This document shows, piece after piece, positions 1 to 6,200 of a stretch of 22,946 nt of DNA (position 1 is the stretch's first letter; each line of letters starts with the position of its first letter). The stretch comes from Bacillota bacterium (GTDB taxonomy: Bacteria; Bacillota; UBA4882; UBA8346): the NCBI GenBank assembly GCA_003501365.1, contig DNPP01000004.1, positions 27,710 to 50,655 on the forward strand. Direction: 5' to 3'. The notes beneath the pieces were generated by a model. It was not told the origin of the DNA. It made no database searches and worked only from the letters and a program-made list of their open reading frames with translations. The translations under genes and the position numbers were made by a program.

Positions 1-29
1 AAAACTTAATAAAATCATATGTTGATCGA

Positions 30-58
30 AGTATATTCCCATTTTTTTAGAATGTCAA
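30..58 (-). promoter_or_regulatory. Consensus sigma-A promoter firing leftward out of the window
   Basis: On the minus strand there is a perfect -35 TTGACA (53-58), a 17-bp spacer and a -10 TATACT (30-35). The 29-bp core matches the anf promoter at 4521-4549 at 25 positions, including an ATTC/GAAT inverted repeat inside the spacer. It must drive a gene left of the window edge that was not seen. It lies just beyond the anf-unit terminator, so it starts a new transcription unit. Confidence 0.8.
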
Positions 59-67
59 TAAAGCTAT

Positions 68-84
68 TGTAAAGATAATTGACA
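68..84. promoter_or_regulatory. GlnR/TnrA-type operator
   Basis: The minus strand reads TGTCAATTATCTTTACA, an exact fit to the GlnR/TnrA consensus TGTNA-N7-TNACA. It lies 9 bp upstream of the -35 box at 53-58, the position from which GlnR is known to activate nif promoters in Paenibacillus. The same box and spacing recur before the anf and vnf promoters, which supports a real nitrogen-control site. Confidence 0.75.
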
Positions 85-120
85 TATATATAACGTAAAT
101 ATTTATTTCCATCACCTTCA

Positions 121-157
121 TAAAAAAATAACCGGCAAATTTAGAGCTCCGATTATT
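121..157 (-). terminator. Intrinsic terminator of the anf unit
   Basis: On the minus strand a 9-bp stem (149-157 with 127-135, 13-nt loop) is followed by a run of T. All nine pairs form in the minus-strand RNA, counting one G-U. The plus-strand reading has an A-C mismatch, so the hairpin fits leftward transcription. It follows the PPOX-like relic and precedes the next leftward promoter. Confidence 0.75.
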
Positions 158-163
158 TTTCTA

Positions 164-546
164 TTACATTTTGTTTTTATTTCCGGCCAACATGAATTCA
201 TCAAACCAATCAAAACAGCTTCCGCTTTCCACGGCATTTTCTTTGGCTGTCACATCCCGGGGTGTAATCCGATACACAGCTACTCGATTCCCATCCAAAG
301 CCGAACGATACTTTTCAACAAATGCCGCTCATAATAATTGGGTAGATATTTTCCGACTAAACGCTCAAGAGCCATGGTTGCTTCTTGCACATCCTGCAAT
401 TTTTCGGCAATTCCAAAAATCATTACACTCATATAAGCGGTATCGGTATGACACGGGACCGGATCCGTCACTGTACCGTATTCTTGATAGACTGTAAAAC
501 AAACCGAAGGGCTCCGGGAAAGAATTTGATCCTTTTTGCCCGAACC
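164..546 (-). pseudogene. Relic of a pyridoxamine 5'-phosphate oxidase (PPOX)-fold flavoprotein gene
   Basis: Minus-strand frames together spell a PPOX-family C-terminal region. One frame reads GKKDQILSRSPSVCFTV followed by PCHTDTAYMSVMIFG and a KYLPNYYE helix. After a one-base shift at the A4/T4 run near 312-315 it continues YRSALDGNRVAVYRITP and TAKEN to a stop at 164. The usual first 45-50 residues, with the PLNFGY strand, cannot be found, so the 5' end is gone as well. An ATG at 608 with an AAAGGA ribosome site leads only into an unrelated 46-codon frame. The relic directly follows anfK in the same unit. Family assignment comes from remembered consensus. A sequencing error could explain the single frameshift but not the missing N terminus. 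Confidence 0.65.
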
Positions 547-633
547 CCCATACCGTGGATAAACCCCGGATTTTCAAATAAGTTATGCTGTAAATAATGG
601 AGCCGCATTTTTCTCATCCTTTCGAAAACTCAA

Positions 634-2022
634 CTACCACACATTCAAAATCCATTCCTTGTTTTTCTTATATTCCATATCCGTAAAAATGGTATTGGCC
701 ATGGTTTCCGCCAGCCATATGGCGCCGGTATACCCAACCACCGGATAACGATACAATCCGGCTCGGTCGAATGTTGGAAAACCCACTCGAACCATGGGAA
801 CATTATTATCGATCGAGGTCCATCTGCCTTTGGAGTGACCCAATATCAAGTCCAGCTCCAGCCCTTTGTTTTTAATCCGGTCCTCCAACTCATAAATATC
901 GGCATTCCAAATAATTTCCATCTCATAGTCAACTTTTTCTTTGAGCTCCCGAATACGTGGATCATAGGAATATTGGTTGTTATCATCCCCCAACAACAAT
1001 AATTTGGGTTTCATCTCCAAATCGAGGCAAAATTCAGCCAGCCCGATGACCAGATCGGGATTACCGTAAATGGCAACTTTCTTGTCGGCCAAAAACATAT
1101 GAGTCAAATCCGCTAAGGCATCGATAGCGATTCCCCGTTCCCGCACCAGAGATCGAGGGATCGGTTTTCCGGTCAATTTTTTTACATTTTCCAAAAAAGT
1201 ATCGGTATTGCGAATACCAATCGGCGTCGGTCCGATAATCGCCGGAACATGATATTTTTCTTCCAAGACATGGGCCGCCCGGCCACCTTCGTAGCGGTTC
1301 AAAGCAATCGTGCCCAATGCGTTGGCGGTTCCCCGCAAGTCTTCCACCGTCGTATCCCCGTGGGAAACTTCACTTTTATCCGGCATCAGGGGCGAATCGA
1401 AATTTTCGATTTCAAAAAGCACGGTGGCATCCACTTCCATCTCCGCCAATAAATGCTTAAGTGCGGCCACATCGCCGGGATTGACCCATCCGGTGATCAG
1501 ATTTAACTTGCCGTTGGGCTCCCCTTTTTTCGCAAAATAGCTTATCAAATCTTTCACGGCGACATCATATCCGCTGACCATGCTGCCCTTAAAACTAGGA
1601 GTATGAATCGGAACCAGATAAACTTCCCGGTCGGCATATTTTTTCTTCAAAAGTCCGCTATTGAGTTTGCTCATCAAGCCGTCCACATCGTCACCGATAA
1701 TTTCCGTAGCGCAAGTCGTAATGATCGGCACCACCTTCACATGAGGATAGCGCATTAAGAGTACATCGACACCTTCTTCAATCCGGTTGAGGGCGCCGAA
1801 AACGGCGCCATCCTCATGCAACGATGATGATGCCAGGTCAAAATTTTCTTTGAAATGTTGGCCGAACAGCAAACGGACGAACATGACGCACCCCTGGCCG
1901 CCATGGACCAGGGCAATGCAGTCCTTAATCCCGATACTGACATATTGAGCGCCCGCCGGTTGGCATGTATACATCGGATTGATATTACCGGCGCGTTCTT
2001 TCACTTTGAGTTCACAAGACAT
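634..2022 (-). CDS. anfK: Iron-only nitrogenase FeFe protein beta subunit AnfK
   Basis: Beta subunit of the FeFe nitrogenase component. With AnfD it holds the P-cluster that passes electrons to the FeFe cofactor. Length is 462 aa, the length I recall for Azotobacter vinelandii AnfK, with close similarity throughout and the same short N terminus (MSCELKVKERAG). P-cluster cysteines are visible at about C20 (TCQPAGAQ), C45 (GGQGCVMFVR) and C104 (TTCATEIIGDD), and the protein ends in the typical KNKEWILNVW. The ATG is preceded by AAAGGGGAAAAATGAC. It is third in anfD-anfG-anfK, 92 bp after anfG, with a hairpin in the gap. It is clearly paralogous to VnfK in this window (14837-16222), but motifs such as SVHED-like SSLHEDGAVFGA and the partner genes place it on the Anf branch. 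Confidence 0.95.
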   Translation of the reverse strand: MSCELKVKERAGNINPMYTCQPAGAQYVSIGIKDCIALVHGGQGCVMFVRLLFGQHFKENFDLASSSLHEDGAVFGALNRIEEGVDVLLMRYPHVKVVPIITTCATEIIGDDVDGLMSKLNSGLLKKKYADREVYLVPIHTPSFKGSMVSGYDVAVKDLISYFAKKGEPNGKLNLITGWVNPGDVAALKHLLAEMEVDATVLFEIENFDSPLMPDKSEVSHGDTTVEDLRGTANALGTIALNRYEGGRAAHVLEEKYHVPAIIGPTPIGIRNTDTFLENVKKLTGKPIPRSLVRERGIAIDALADLTHMFLADKKVAIYGNPDLVIGLAEFCLDLEMKPKLLLLGDDNNQYSYDPRIRELKEKVDYEMEIIWNADIYELEDRIKNKGLELDLILGHSKGRWTSIDNNVPMVRVGFPTFDRAGLYRYPVVGYTGAIWLAETMANTIFTDMEYKKNKEWILNVW

Positions 2023-2051
2023 GTCATTTTTCCCCTTTCACTAATCCTCGT

Positions 2052-2108
2052 TCCGGCAAGTAAGTGACAAGTTTTTAATTTACGGGATTCTGAAAGTTGC
2101 TTGCCGGA
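2052..2108 (-). repeat. Intercistronic inverted repeat between anfG and anfK
   Basis: Arms TCCGGCAAG (2052-2060) and CTTGCCGGA (2100-2108) are perfect 9-bp inverted repeats around a 39-nt loop, filling most of the anfG-anfK gap. There is no T-run after it, so it is not a typical terminator. An mRNA processing or stability element tuning AnfK against AnfD/G is possible. Confidence 0.5.
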
Positions 2109-2114
2109 TTCATG

Positions 2115-2465
2115 TTAATACAAAGGATCCGTTAATTCCTTATTTAAAGACTTGGTAATGGTTAAGTAATCCATCCGCTCTTTCAGAGCTTGCATTAACA
2201 ATGTGATATTCTTGGGTTCCATACTATTAATCCAAGGAAACCGCCGCTTGAAACCATTGGCCAGAGCCACGGCATCTACCCAATAGCACCGATCATCCGG
2301 CGTACTGAGATCGACAGGTTCGGCGCATAACAACTGCTTGGTTTTACCGAGAATTTCGGCATTTTGCCTTTCCCTGTCCCAAGCCCGAGAATGAAACTGC
2401 CATAGGCAACGGTGCATGATATAATCCACCAGTTCTTCAACATGGTCTTTTATCATCTCTTCCAT
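2115..2465 (-). CDS. anfG: Iron-only nitrogenase delta subunit AnfG
   Basis: Small delta subunit found only in alternative nitrogenases. It binds AnfD and is needed for the active hexameric FeFe protein. Length is 116 aa. Family hallmarks are CLWQFHSRAWDRERQNAEIL near residues 20-40, GEPVDLST-like AEPVDLSTPDDRCYWVDAV, RFPWINSM and a C-terminal YLTITKSLNKELTDPLY. These match AnfG rather than VnfG; the VnfG of this window has SRSWDREANI and ends NGELNSPNY. The ATG follows AAAGGAGG about 9 nt upstream, and the gene begins 15 bp after anfD, so translation is probably coupled. The start is not certain, as another in-frame ATG occurs at codon 4. Confidence 0.93.
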   Translation of the reverse strand: MEEMIKDHVEELVDYIMHRCLWQFHSRAWDRERQNAEILGKTKQLLCAEPVDLSTPDDRCYWVDAVALANGFKRRFPWINSMEPKNITLLMQALKERMDYLTITKSLNKELTDPLY

Positions 2466-2480
2466 CGGTATATTCCTCCT

Positions 2481-4043
2481 TTATACCGCAGCCGAAAACG
2501 ATTTTTCCGGAACAGGATACGTTTTCCCGCGTAATTCCGAAACACAATCATATTTCCCGCTGTATTCTCTCTCCCCGCCGGCCGCTATCTCCGCTTTATC
2601 AAATCCCACGTCGGAAATCAGTCTTTGGCTCTTGAATCCGACATCGGTAGCAATTTCGTCCTTGCTGATATCCAGGCCGGAAAGCTGATGAATTGGGGAA
2701 TAAATTGCGTTATAAAGATCCCGGGCCAGCCGGACCCAACCTTCATATCCTTTGTAGGGTCCGTTATGGTAAGCATGAATATTCAAATAGGGAATGCGAA
2801 TTTTTTTTGCCACTTCGCCCGGACGCATACCGGTAAGAATCACATCGGGTTCCAGTTCTCGCATAGCTTCCAAAGCCTCCAATTCATTAGGGTCATCTAT
2901 CGCGAGCGCCCCCTCGCTGCAACGGGCCACTCCCTTTTCAAAGTCTCCCTGGTGCCCGAATTTGGAATAGACCGAAACCACTTTGACTCCCATTTCTTCT
3001 TCAATAACATGAGCCCAGTGCCAAAGTTTGGACCCTCCCGGCCAAAGACATATTTTCTTTCCGGTCAGACGTCGCTTATACCAGTCGAGTTCCGGCTTCC
3101 AGCGGGCGGTTTCCTCATCGATTATCGCCTGAGCTTTATCCTCCAGCCCAAAAAACATTGCCACCTTCATCAGCGATTCCGAAAGCAAATCAAATCCGTA
3201 ACCATCAATATCAAGTCGGGGAATTCCGTATCTTTTCCGGAGTTCATTGCAGATATACTCGGCGGAACGCGCACATTCGAGCACATTGAGTTGAGCCCGG
3301 TGCATGCAACGTAAATCATCATATGAACCATTGCCGGTAAAACTGGCAATAACCTGAATGCCCATCTGATGGAAATAGTCCATCATTATTTCCTGATCCC
3401 CCTGAATGTTATAATCCCCTACATAATTGATTGTATAGGGACTAGTTATCTCCGGTTCTAATGTCCCCACTTTCTTATCAACCCAGGCGATATTGATTTT
3501 GTGATGGCCGCCCGATTGGCTGGGACCTCCAAACCCCGGCGAATTGCAGGCAAAAATATCGACATCCGGCATTTCTTCCATTACTTCTTTGGCCACCGCG
3601 TCAAGATCATCACCGATCAATGCCGAGGCACAAGTTTGGTAAATCGTCATTCTTTTCACATCGGGAAAGGCCTTAAAACATTCGATAATCGATTTCTTTA
3701 ACAATTTTTCCCCGCCGAACACCACATTCTTTTCTTTCATATCCGTCACCCAGGTGTACTTCAGTTGAAAATTATCGTTATCACTGATATAGCGTTTGGT
3801 GTGCCAGGTATCGTAGCAGCAACCGATAGGCCCATGGACCAAATGGATGACATCTTTCATCGGCGTGCCGATAACGTGCTTGGCCCCGCAAAAAGCGCAT
3901 CCCCGCTCGGAAATCGTCCCCGGAATCGTGTTTAAATATCCCAGCGGCAGACATGAAGTTAAGTCTTCACCGTGTCCCTTGACCACGGCATGTTTTTCCC
4001 TTTCCGGAATACATTCGCTACATTTAAACGCATGATAAGGCAT
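2481..4043 (-). CDS. anfD: Iron-only nitrogenase FeFe protein alpha subunit AnfD
   Basis: Catalytic alpha subunit carrying the FeFe cofactor that reduces N2. Length is 520 aa, against about 518 remembered for A. vinelandii AnfD. It has the extended C terminus (residues ~460-520) that VnfD lacks. P-cluster cysteines are C49 (SERGC), C75 (GPIGC) and C138 (YQTC). Cofactor ligands are C257 (LNVLEC) and H423 (HAYHNGPY). Q176 and H180 (SQSGGHH) sit near the cofactor. The loop at about 335-339 reads PGGSK, the Anf type, where VnfD has TGGPR. The start ATG has GGGGGATGAATC before it. It lies 31 bp after the stop of the anfH relic and leads anfD-anfG-anfK. All catalytic residues are present, so the gene looks functional even though its usual upstream partner anfH is broken. 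Confidence 0.96.
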   Translation of the reverse strand: MPYHAFKCSECIPEREKHAVVKGHGEDLTSCLPLGYLNTIPGTISERGCAFCGAKHVIGTPMKDVIHLVHGPIGCCYDTWHTKRYISDNDNFQLKYTWVTDMKEKNVVFGGEKLLKKSIIECFKAFPDVKRMTIYQTCASALIGDDLDAVAKEVMEEMPDVDIFACNSPGFGGPSQSGGHHKINIAWVDKKVGTLEPEITSPYTINYVGDYNIQGDQEIMMDYFHQMGIQVIASFTGNGSYDDLRCMHRAQLNVLECARSAEYICNELRKRYGIPRLDIDGYGFDLLSESLMKVAMFFGLEDKAQAIIDEETARWKPELDWYKRRLTGKKICLWPGGSKLWHWAHVIEEEMGVKVVSVYSKFGHQGDFEKGVARCSEGALAIDDPNELEALEAMRELEPDVILTGMRPGEVAKKIRIPYLNIHAYHNGPYKGYEGWVRLARDLYNAIYSPIHQLSGLDISKDEIATDVGFKSQRLISDVGFDKAEIAAGGEREYSGKYDCVSELRGKTYPVPEKSFSAAV

Positions 4044-4074
4044 GATTCATCCCCCTTTATTCAAGTAAACTTAT

Positions 4075-4503
4075 TTAATCCATCAGGCCATATTTGGCCA
4101 CCATTTTTCCAACTTATCCATGCTTAACGGTTTGGGAATCACATCTGAGTTCCCAGGGCTGTCACAATTTCTTGCATCAAATCGAGTTCATTGTCCACTT
4201 TACGATGGATATAATCTAAATCATCCGAATAGCTTCCCATTCCTTCCATTAAATTAATTGCCGTAATGACACCCCGTCCGGCGCATCCGACCCCGGGTTC
4301 CGGTCCCCCGATTTCACACAGCGGACGCCGTTAAAATCGCTTCGGATTACTTTCGCCTCGGTAATGGCTTCCTCTCCCTCCTCCCGTAATGTGTTGGATG
4401 AAAACTTCACCGGGTTTAACAGCTTCATCTCTTGTAAAGTAATTGCAGGATTTGCGTCATGTCTATGTAATATTTTTATATAAAACCAAACAAAACCAAA
4501 CAA
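4075..4503 (-). pseudogene. anfH/vnfH relic: decayed nitrogenase iron protein gene
   Basis: Pieces of an Fe protein gene survive in order on the minus strand. First come TLREEGEEAIT and VIRSDFNGVRCVKSG, then after a frame change GPEPGVGCAGRGVITAIN and LMEGMGSYSDDLDYIH. This joins directly to RKVDNELDLMQEIVTALGTQM and then to the C terminus (PKPLSMDKLEK, KYGLMD). Compared with intact VnfH (18916-19746), about 80 residues with the VVCGGF cluster cysteine are deleted after YIH. A second block of about 45 residues after GTQM is also gone, and the whole N terminus including the P-loop is missing. The product cannot be an Fe protein. Fragments resemble VnfH of the same window closely, which suggests a duplicate of vnfH. 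It occupies the usual anfH slot before anfD and serves now only as a long leader. Confidence 0.88.
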
Positions 4504-4520
4504 AACCTTACATTTTCTAA

Positions 4521-4549
4521 ATTATATTCCTAATTTTTTGGAATGTCAA
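4521..4549 (-). promoter_or_regulatory. anf operon promoter, perfect sigma-A consensus with spacer palindrome
   Basis: Minus strand: -35 TTGACA (4544-4549), 17-bp spacer, -10 TATAAT (4521-4526), so both hexamers are perfect. The spacer and its edges hold ATTCC-N9-GGAAT (4525-4543), a perfect 5-bp inverted repeat between the two hexamers. A repressor or activator dimer could bind there. Such a strong promoter would need repression, so the palindrome is a plausible operator. Confidence 0.85.
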
Positions 4550-4557
4550 ACAGATTA

Positions 4558-4574
4558 TGTTAAATATTATTACA
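4558..4574. promoter_or_regulatory. GlnR/TnrA-type operator of the anf operon
   Basis: The minus strand reads TGTAATAATATTTAACA, an exact TGTNA-N7-TNACA match. It lies 8 bp upstream of the -35 box, matching the layout of the other two leftward promoters. By analogy with the Paenibacillus nif promoter, this position is expected for activation by GlnR under nitrogen limitation. I found no second complete box downstream of the start point. Confidence 0.78.
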
Positions 4575-4614
4575 AATATATAACATAATTATGACATACG
4601 TTTCTTTCCAAACC

Positions 4615-4646
4615 CAAAAAAAATACACCGGACTGATAAGCCGGTG
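4615..4646 (-). terminator. Intrinsic terminator ending the vnf-SBP gene block
   Basis: On the minus strand CACCGG (4641-4646) pairs with CCGGTG (4626-4631) around a 9-nt loop, followed by TATTTTTTTT. It lies 48 bp after the 4695-5099 gene and just before the anf GlnR box and promoter, so it separates the two transcription units. Confidence 0.85.
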
Positions 4647-4694
4647 GCGAAGGATAACTTTTAAATTGTGTTACGTAGAGATTTAAAATGGAAT

Positions 4695-5099
4695 TCAAAC
4701 AACATCGGAATTTTTTTGAACGCTGATCGGCATTTGGACAGCGGCAAAACCTTCAATGATTTCGATTTTTTTATGGAAAAAATATTCGCCGTAAATATAT
4801 TTCAGCAATTCTTCCTCGCTCATCGAGCCAAAGTCATACTCGGCGGACGGCTTGCCGAAAAGTTTCATATCTTTGCCTTTGTGAAAGGTAAAGACCTTAT
4901 AGTAGACATTTCCGAATGGTTTGACAATGAATTCACTCTTCAGCAACTGCGCTTTCAAAAAGTCAAAGATCCGGCTTTTCCCGCTATTTTTGTCAAAATC
5001 ACAAAACAGTCCCTTGAATTTCTCAGCCGTTTCTTGGTGCATCGTAATAATATAACTTACGGAACTGCTATTGGTGACAAAATCAGCTCTAATTTTCAT
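4695..5099 (-). CDS. Conserved hypothetical protein with DFVTNSSS N-terminal motif
   Basis: No function recognised. Length is 134 aa from the ATG preceded by GGGGGCGATAAA; a longer frame upstream lacks a ribosome site. The N terminus MKIRADFVTNSSSVSYI carries a DFVTNSSS-x-SF/Y element that I recall at the start of many uncharacterised Firmicutes proteins. The remainder is soluble, rich in Lys, Glu and Phe, with a paired SEEELLKYIYGEYFFHKK helix near residues 95-112. There is no signal peptide, membrane segment or metal-binding motif. It is last in the gene block after the two solute-binding proteins, 45 bp downstream, and immediately before a terminator. Whether it is linked functionally to metal uptake or nitrogen fixation cannot be told from the sequence. 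Confidence 0.7.
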   Translation of the reverse strand: MKIRADFVTNSSSVSYIITMHQETAEKFKGLFCDFDKNSGKSRIFDFLKAQLLKSEFIVKPFGNVYYKVFTFHKGKDMKLFGKPSAEYDFGSMSEEELLKYIYGEYFFHKKIEIIEGFAAVQMPISVQKNSDVV

Positions 5100-5144
5100 T
5101 TTATCGCCCCCTTTCCATAACAAAATCATATTGCCCGTTATTTA

Positions 5145-6179
5145 TTAATTCTTTTCTTCATAAATTTGGGCCTCCGTCAGCTTGTCATGATGATACATTT
5201 TTGAATAAAAGTTGCGGGTTTCTTTCGTAAAATCAACCTTAACCCGCTCCGGATATAACTTACAAGCAACCCACACCAGTCCCATTAATGATTGAATATT
5301 ATCCAATCTTTCGAAACTCAGAGAGGCATATACCCTTTTGTTCTTAACTGCGCTCACGTTTTGCCACTGCGGATCGGACATGATAACATCCCGACTTTTG
5401 GCGGCCCCGGTTATAATGACATCCGGGTTCCATGCCAAGATTTGTTCCATCGGCGTCGGGATATTCTCACTTTCTTGCTGGATCATCGCACCGGTCATTG
5501 AGTCATAAAGATTAACTCCTCCCGCCGTCCGGATAATCGAGGCCATAATCGCTTTGGGACCCACCGTTGAATTGACATCCCGTTGGGCATAATAAACCTT
5601 CAGCCTATCCTTATCAGGGATTTTGGCAACTTTGGAGATAATCCGGGCCATCGTTTGATGCCAATAATCCGCTAGTTGGTTCCCTTCCTTTTCATTGCCC
5701 ACCACCTTGCCGATGAATCGCCAGGAAGCCTCCAATTCCTCCAAACTATCCTTTGAGGCCGCAACCACTAGCGCCGAATAATCTTCTTGTTTCTTCTCAA
5801 TATCCGGATCTTTTTTATACGACAAAATAACATCGGGTTTTAACAACAACATTTGTTCCCGGTTGATGCTTCCATCATAATAAACTCCTGTTACCGGCAA
5901 AGTTGCTAATTTTTTAATTTCTTCATCTGTCATAAAGGACAATTGGCTCTTAAACTGTTTATCAATACTAATCAACTTCTGAGGGGCCAATCTCCAAAGC
6001 ATATAGGTAAGCAGCGGATCTAAACCGCTAACTTTATTGACCTGTTTAGGGATAATGAACTGGCGTCCGGCCAAATCTTTTAGCATCCTTGTCGGCTGCT
6101 GTGCAAAACCCTGCCCCATCCAGACAAATACCACGCCTATCAATATCAAAGGCAAGACTTTTACAATAAATTTTTTCAT
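5145..6179 (-). CDS. TroA/BtuF-fold ABC transporter solute-binding protein (metal or metal chelate), second copy
   Basis: Probable periplasmic binding protein of a class III (FecB/BtuF/MolA-type) importer. Length is 344 aa from the ATG with AAAAGGAAATCATC before it. Signal peptide MKKFIVKVLPLILIGVVFVW with probable cleavage at GFA-Q and no lipobox cysteine, so the protein would be free in a periplasm. The mature part has the family pattern: DLAGRQFIIPKQVNKVSGL at the start, PVTGVYYDGSINREQMLLLKPDVIL, then EQILAWNPDVIITGAA and a KNKRVY segment near the end. It is 21 bp after its paralogue. Family members bind haem, B12, ferric siderophores, molybdate or tungstate. In a vnf operon vanadate or another metal oxyanion is an attractive ligand, but that is inference. 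No permease or ATPase gene is nearby. Confidence 0.85.
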   Translation of the reverse strand: MKKFIVKVLPLILIGVVFVWMGQGFAQQPTRMLKDLAGRQFIIPKQVNKVSGLDPLLTYMLWRLAPQKLISIDKQFKSQLSFMTDEEIKKLATLPVTGVYYDGSINREQMLLLKPDVILSYKKDPDIEKKQEDYSALVVAASKDSLEELEASWRFIGKVVGNEKEGNQLADYWHQTMARIISKVAKIPDKDRLKVYYAQRDVNSTVGPKAIMASIIRTAGGVNLYDSMTGAMIQQESENIPTPMEQILAWNPDVIITGAAKSRDVIMSDPQWQNVSAVKNKRVYASLSFERLDNIQSLMGLVWVACKLYPERVKVDFTKETRNFYSKMYHHDKLTEAQIYEEKN

Positions 6180-6200
6180 GATGATTTCCTTTTTCATGAT

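Noticed and set aside
171..577. Overlapping short ORFs on both strands at the left edge
   Set aside because: They have no ribosome sites of their own, and the minus-strand frames are pieces of the PPOX-like relic.
2625..3314. Long plus-strand frame opposite anfD
   Set aside because: It lies entirely antisense to a well-conserved gene and shows no recognisable domain or ribosome site.
4395..4450. Alternative frame in the anfH relic reading DEAVKPGEVF
   Set aside because: It does not match any Fe protein segment or another family I can identify; treated as noise in decayed DNA.
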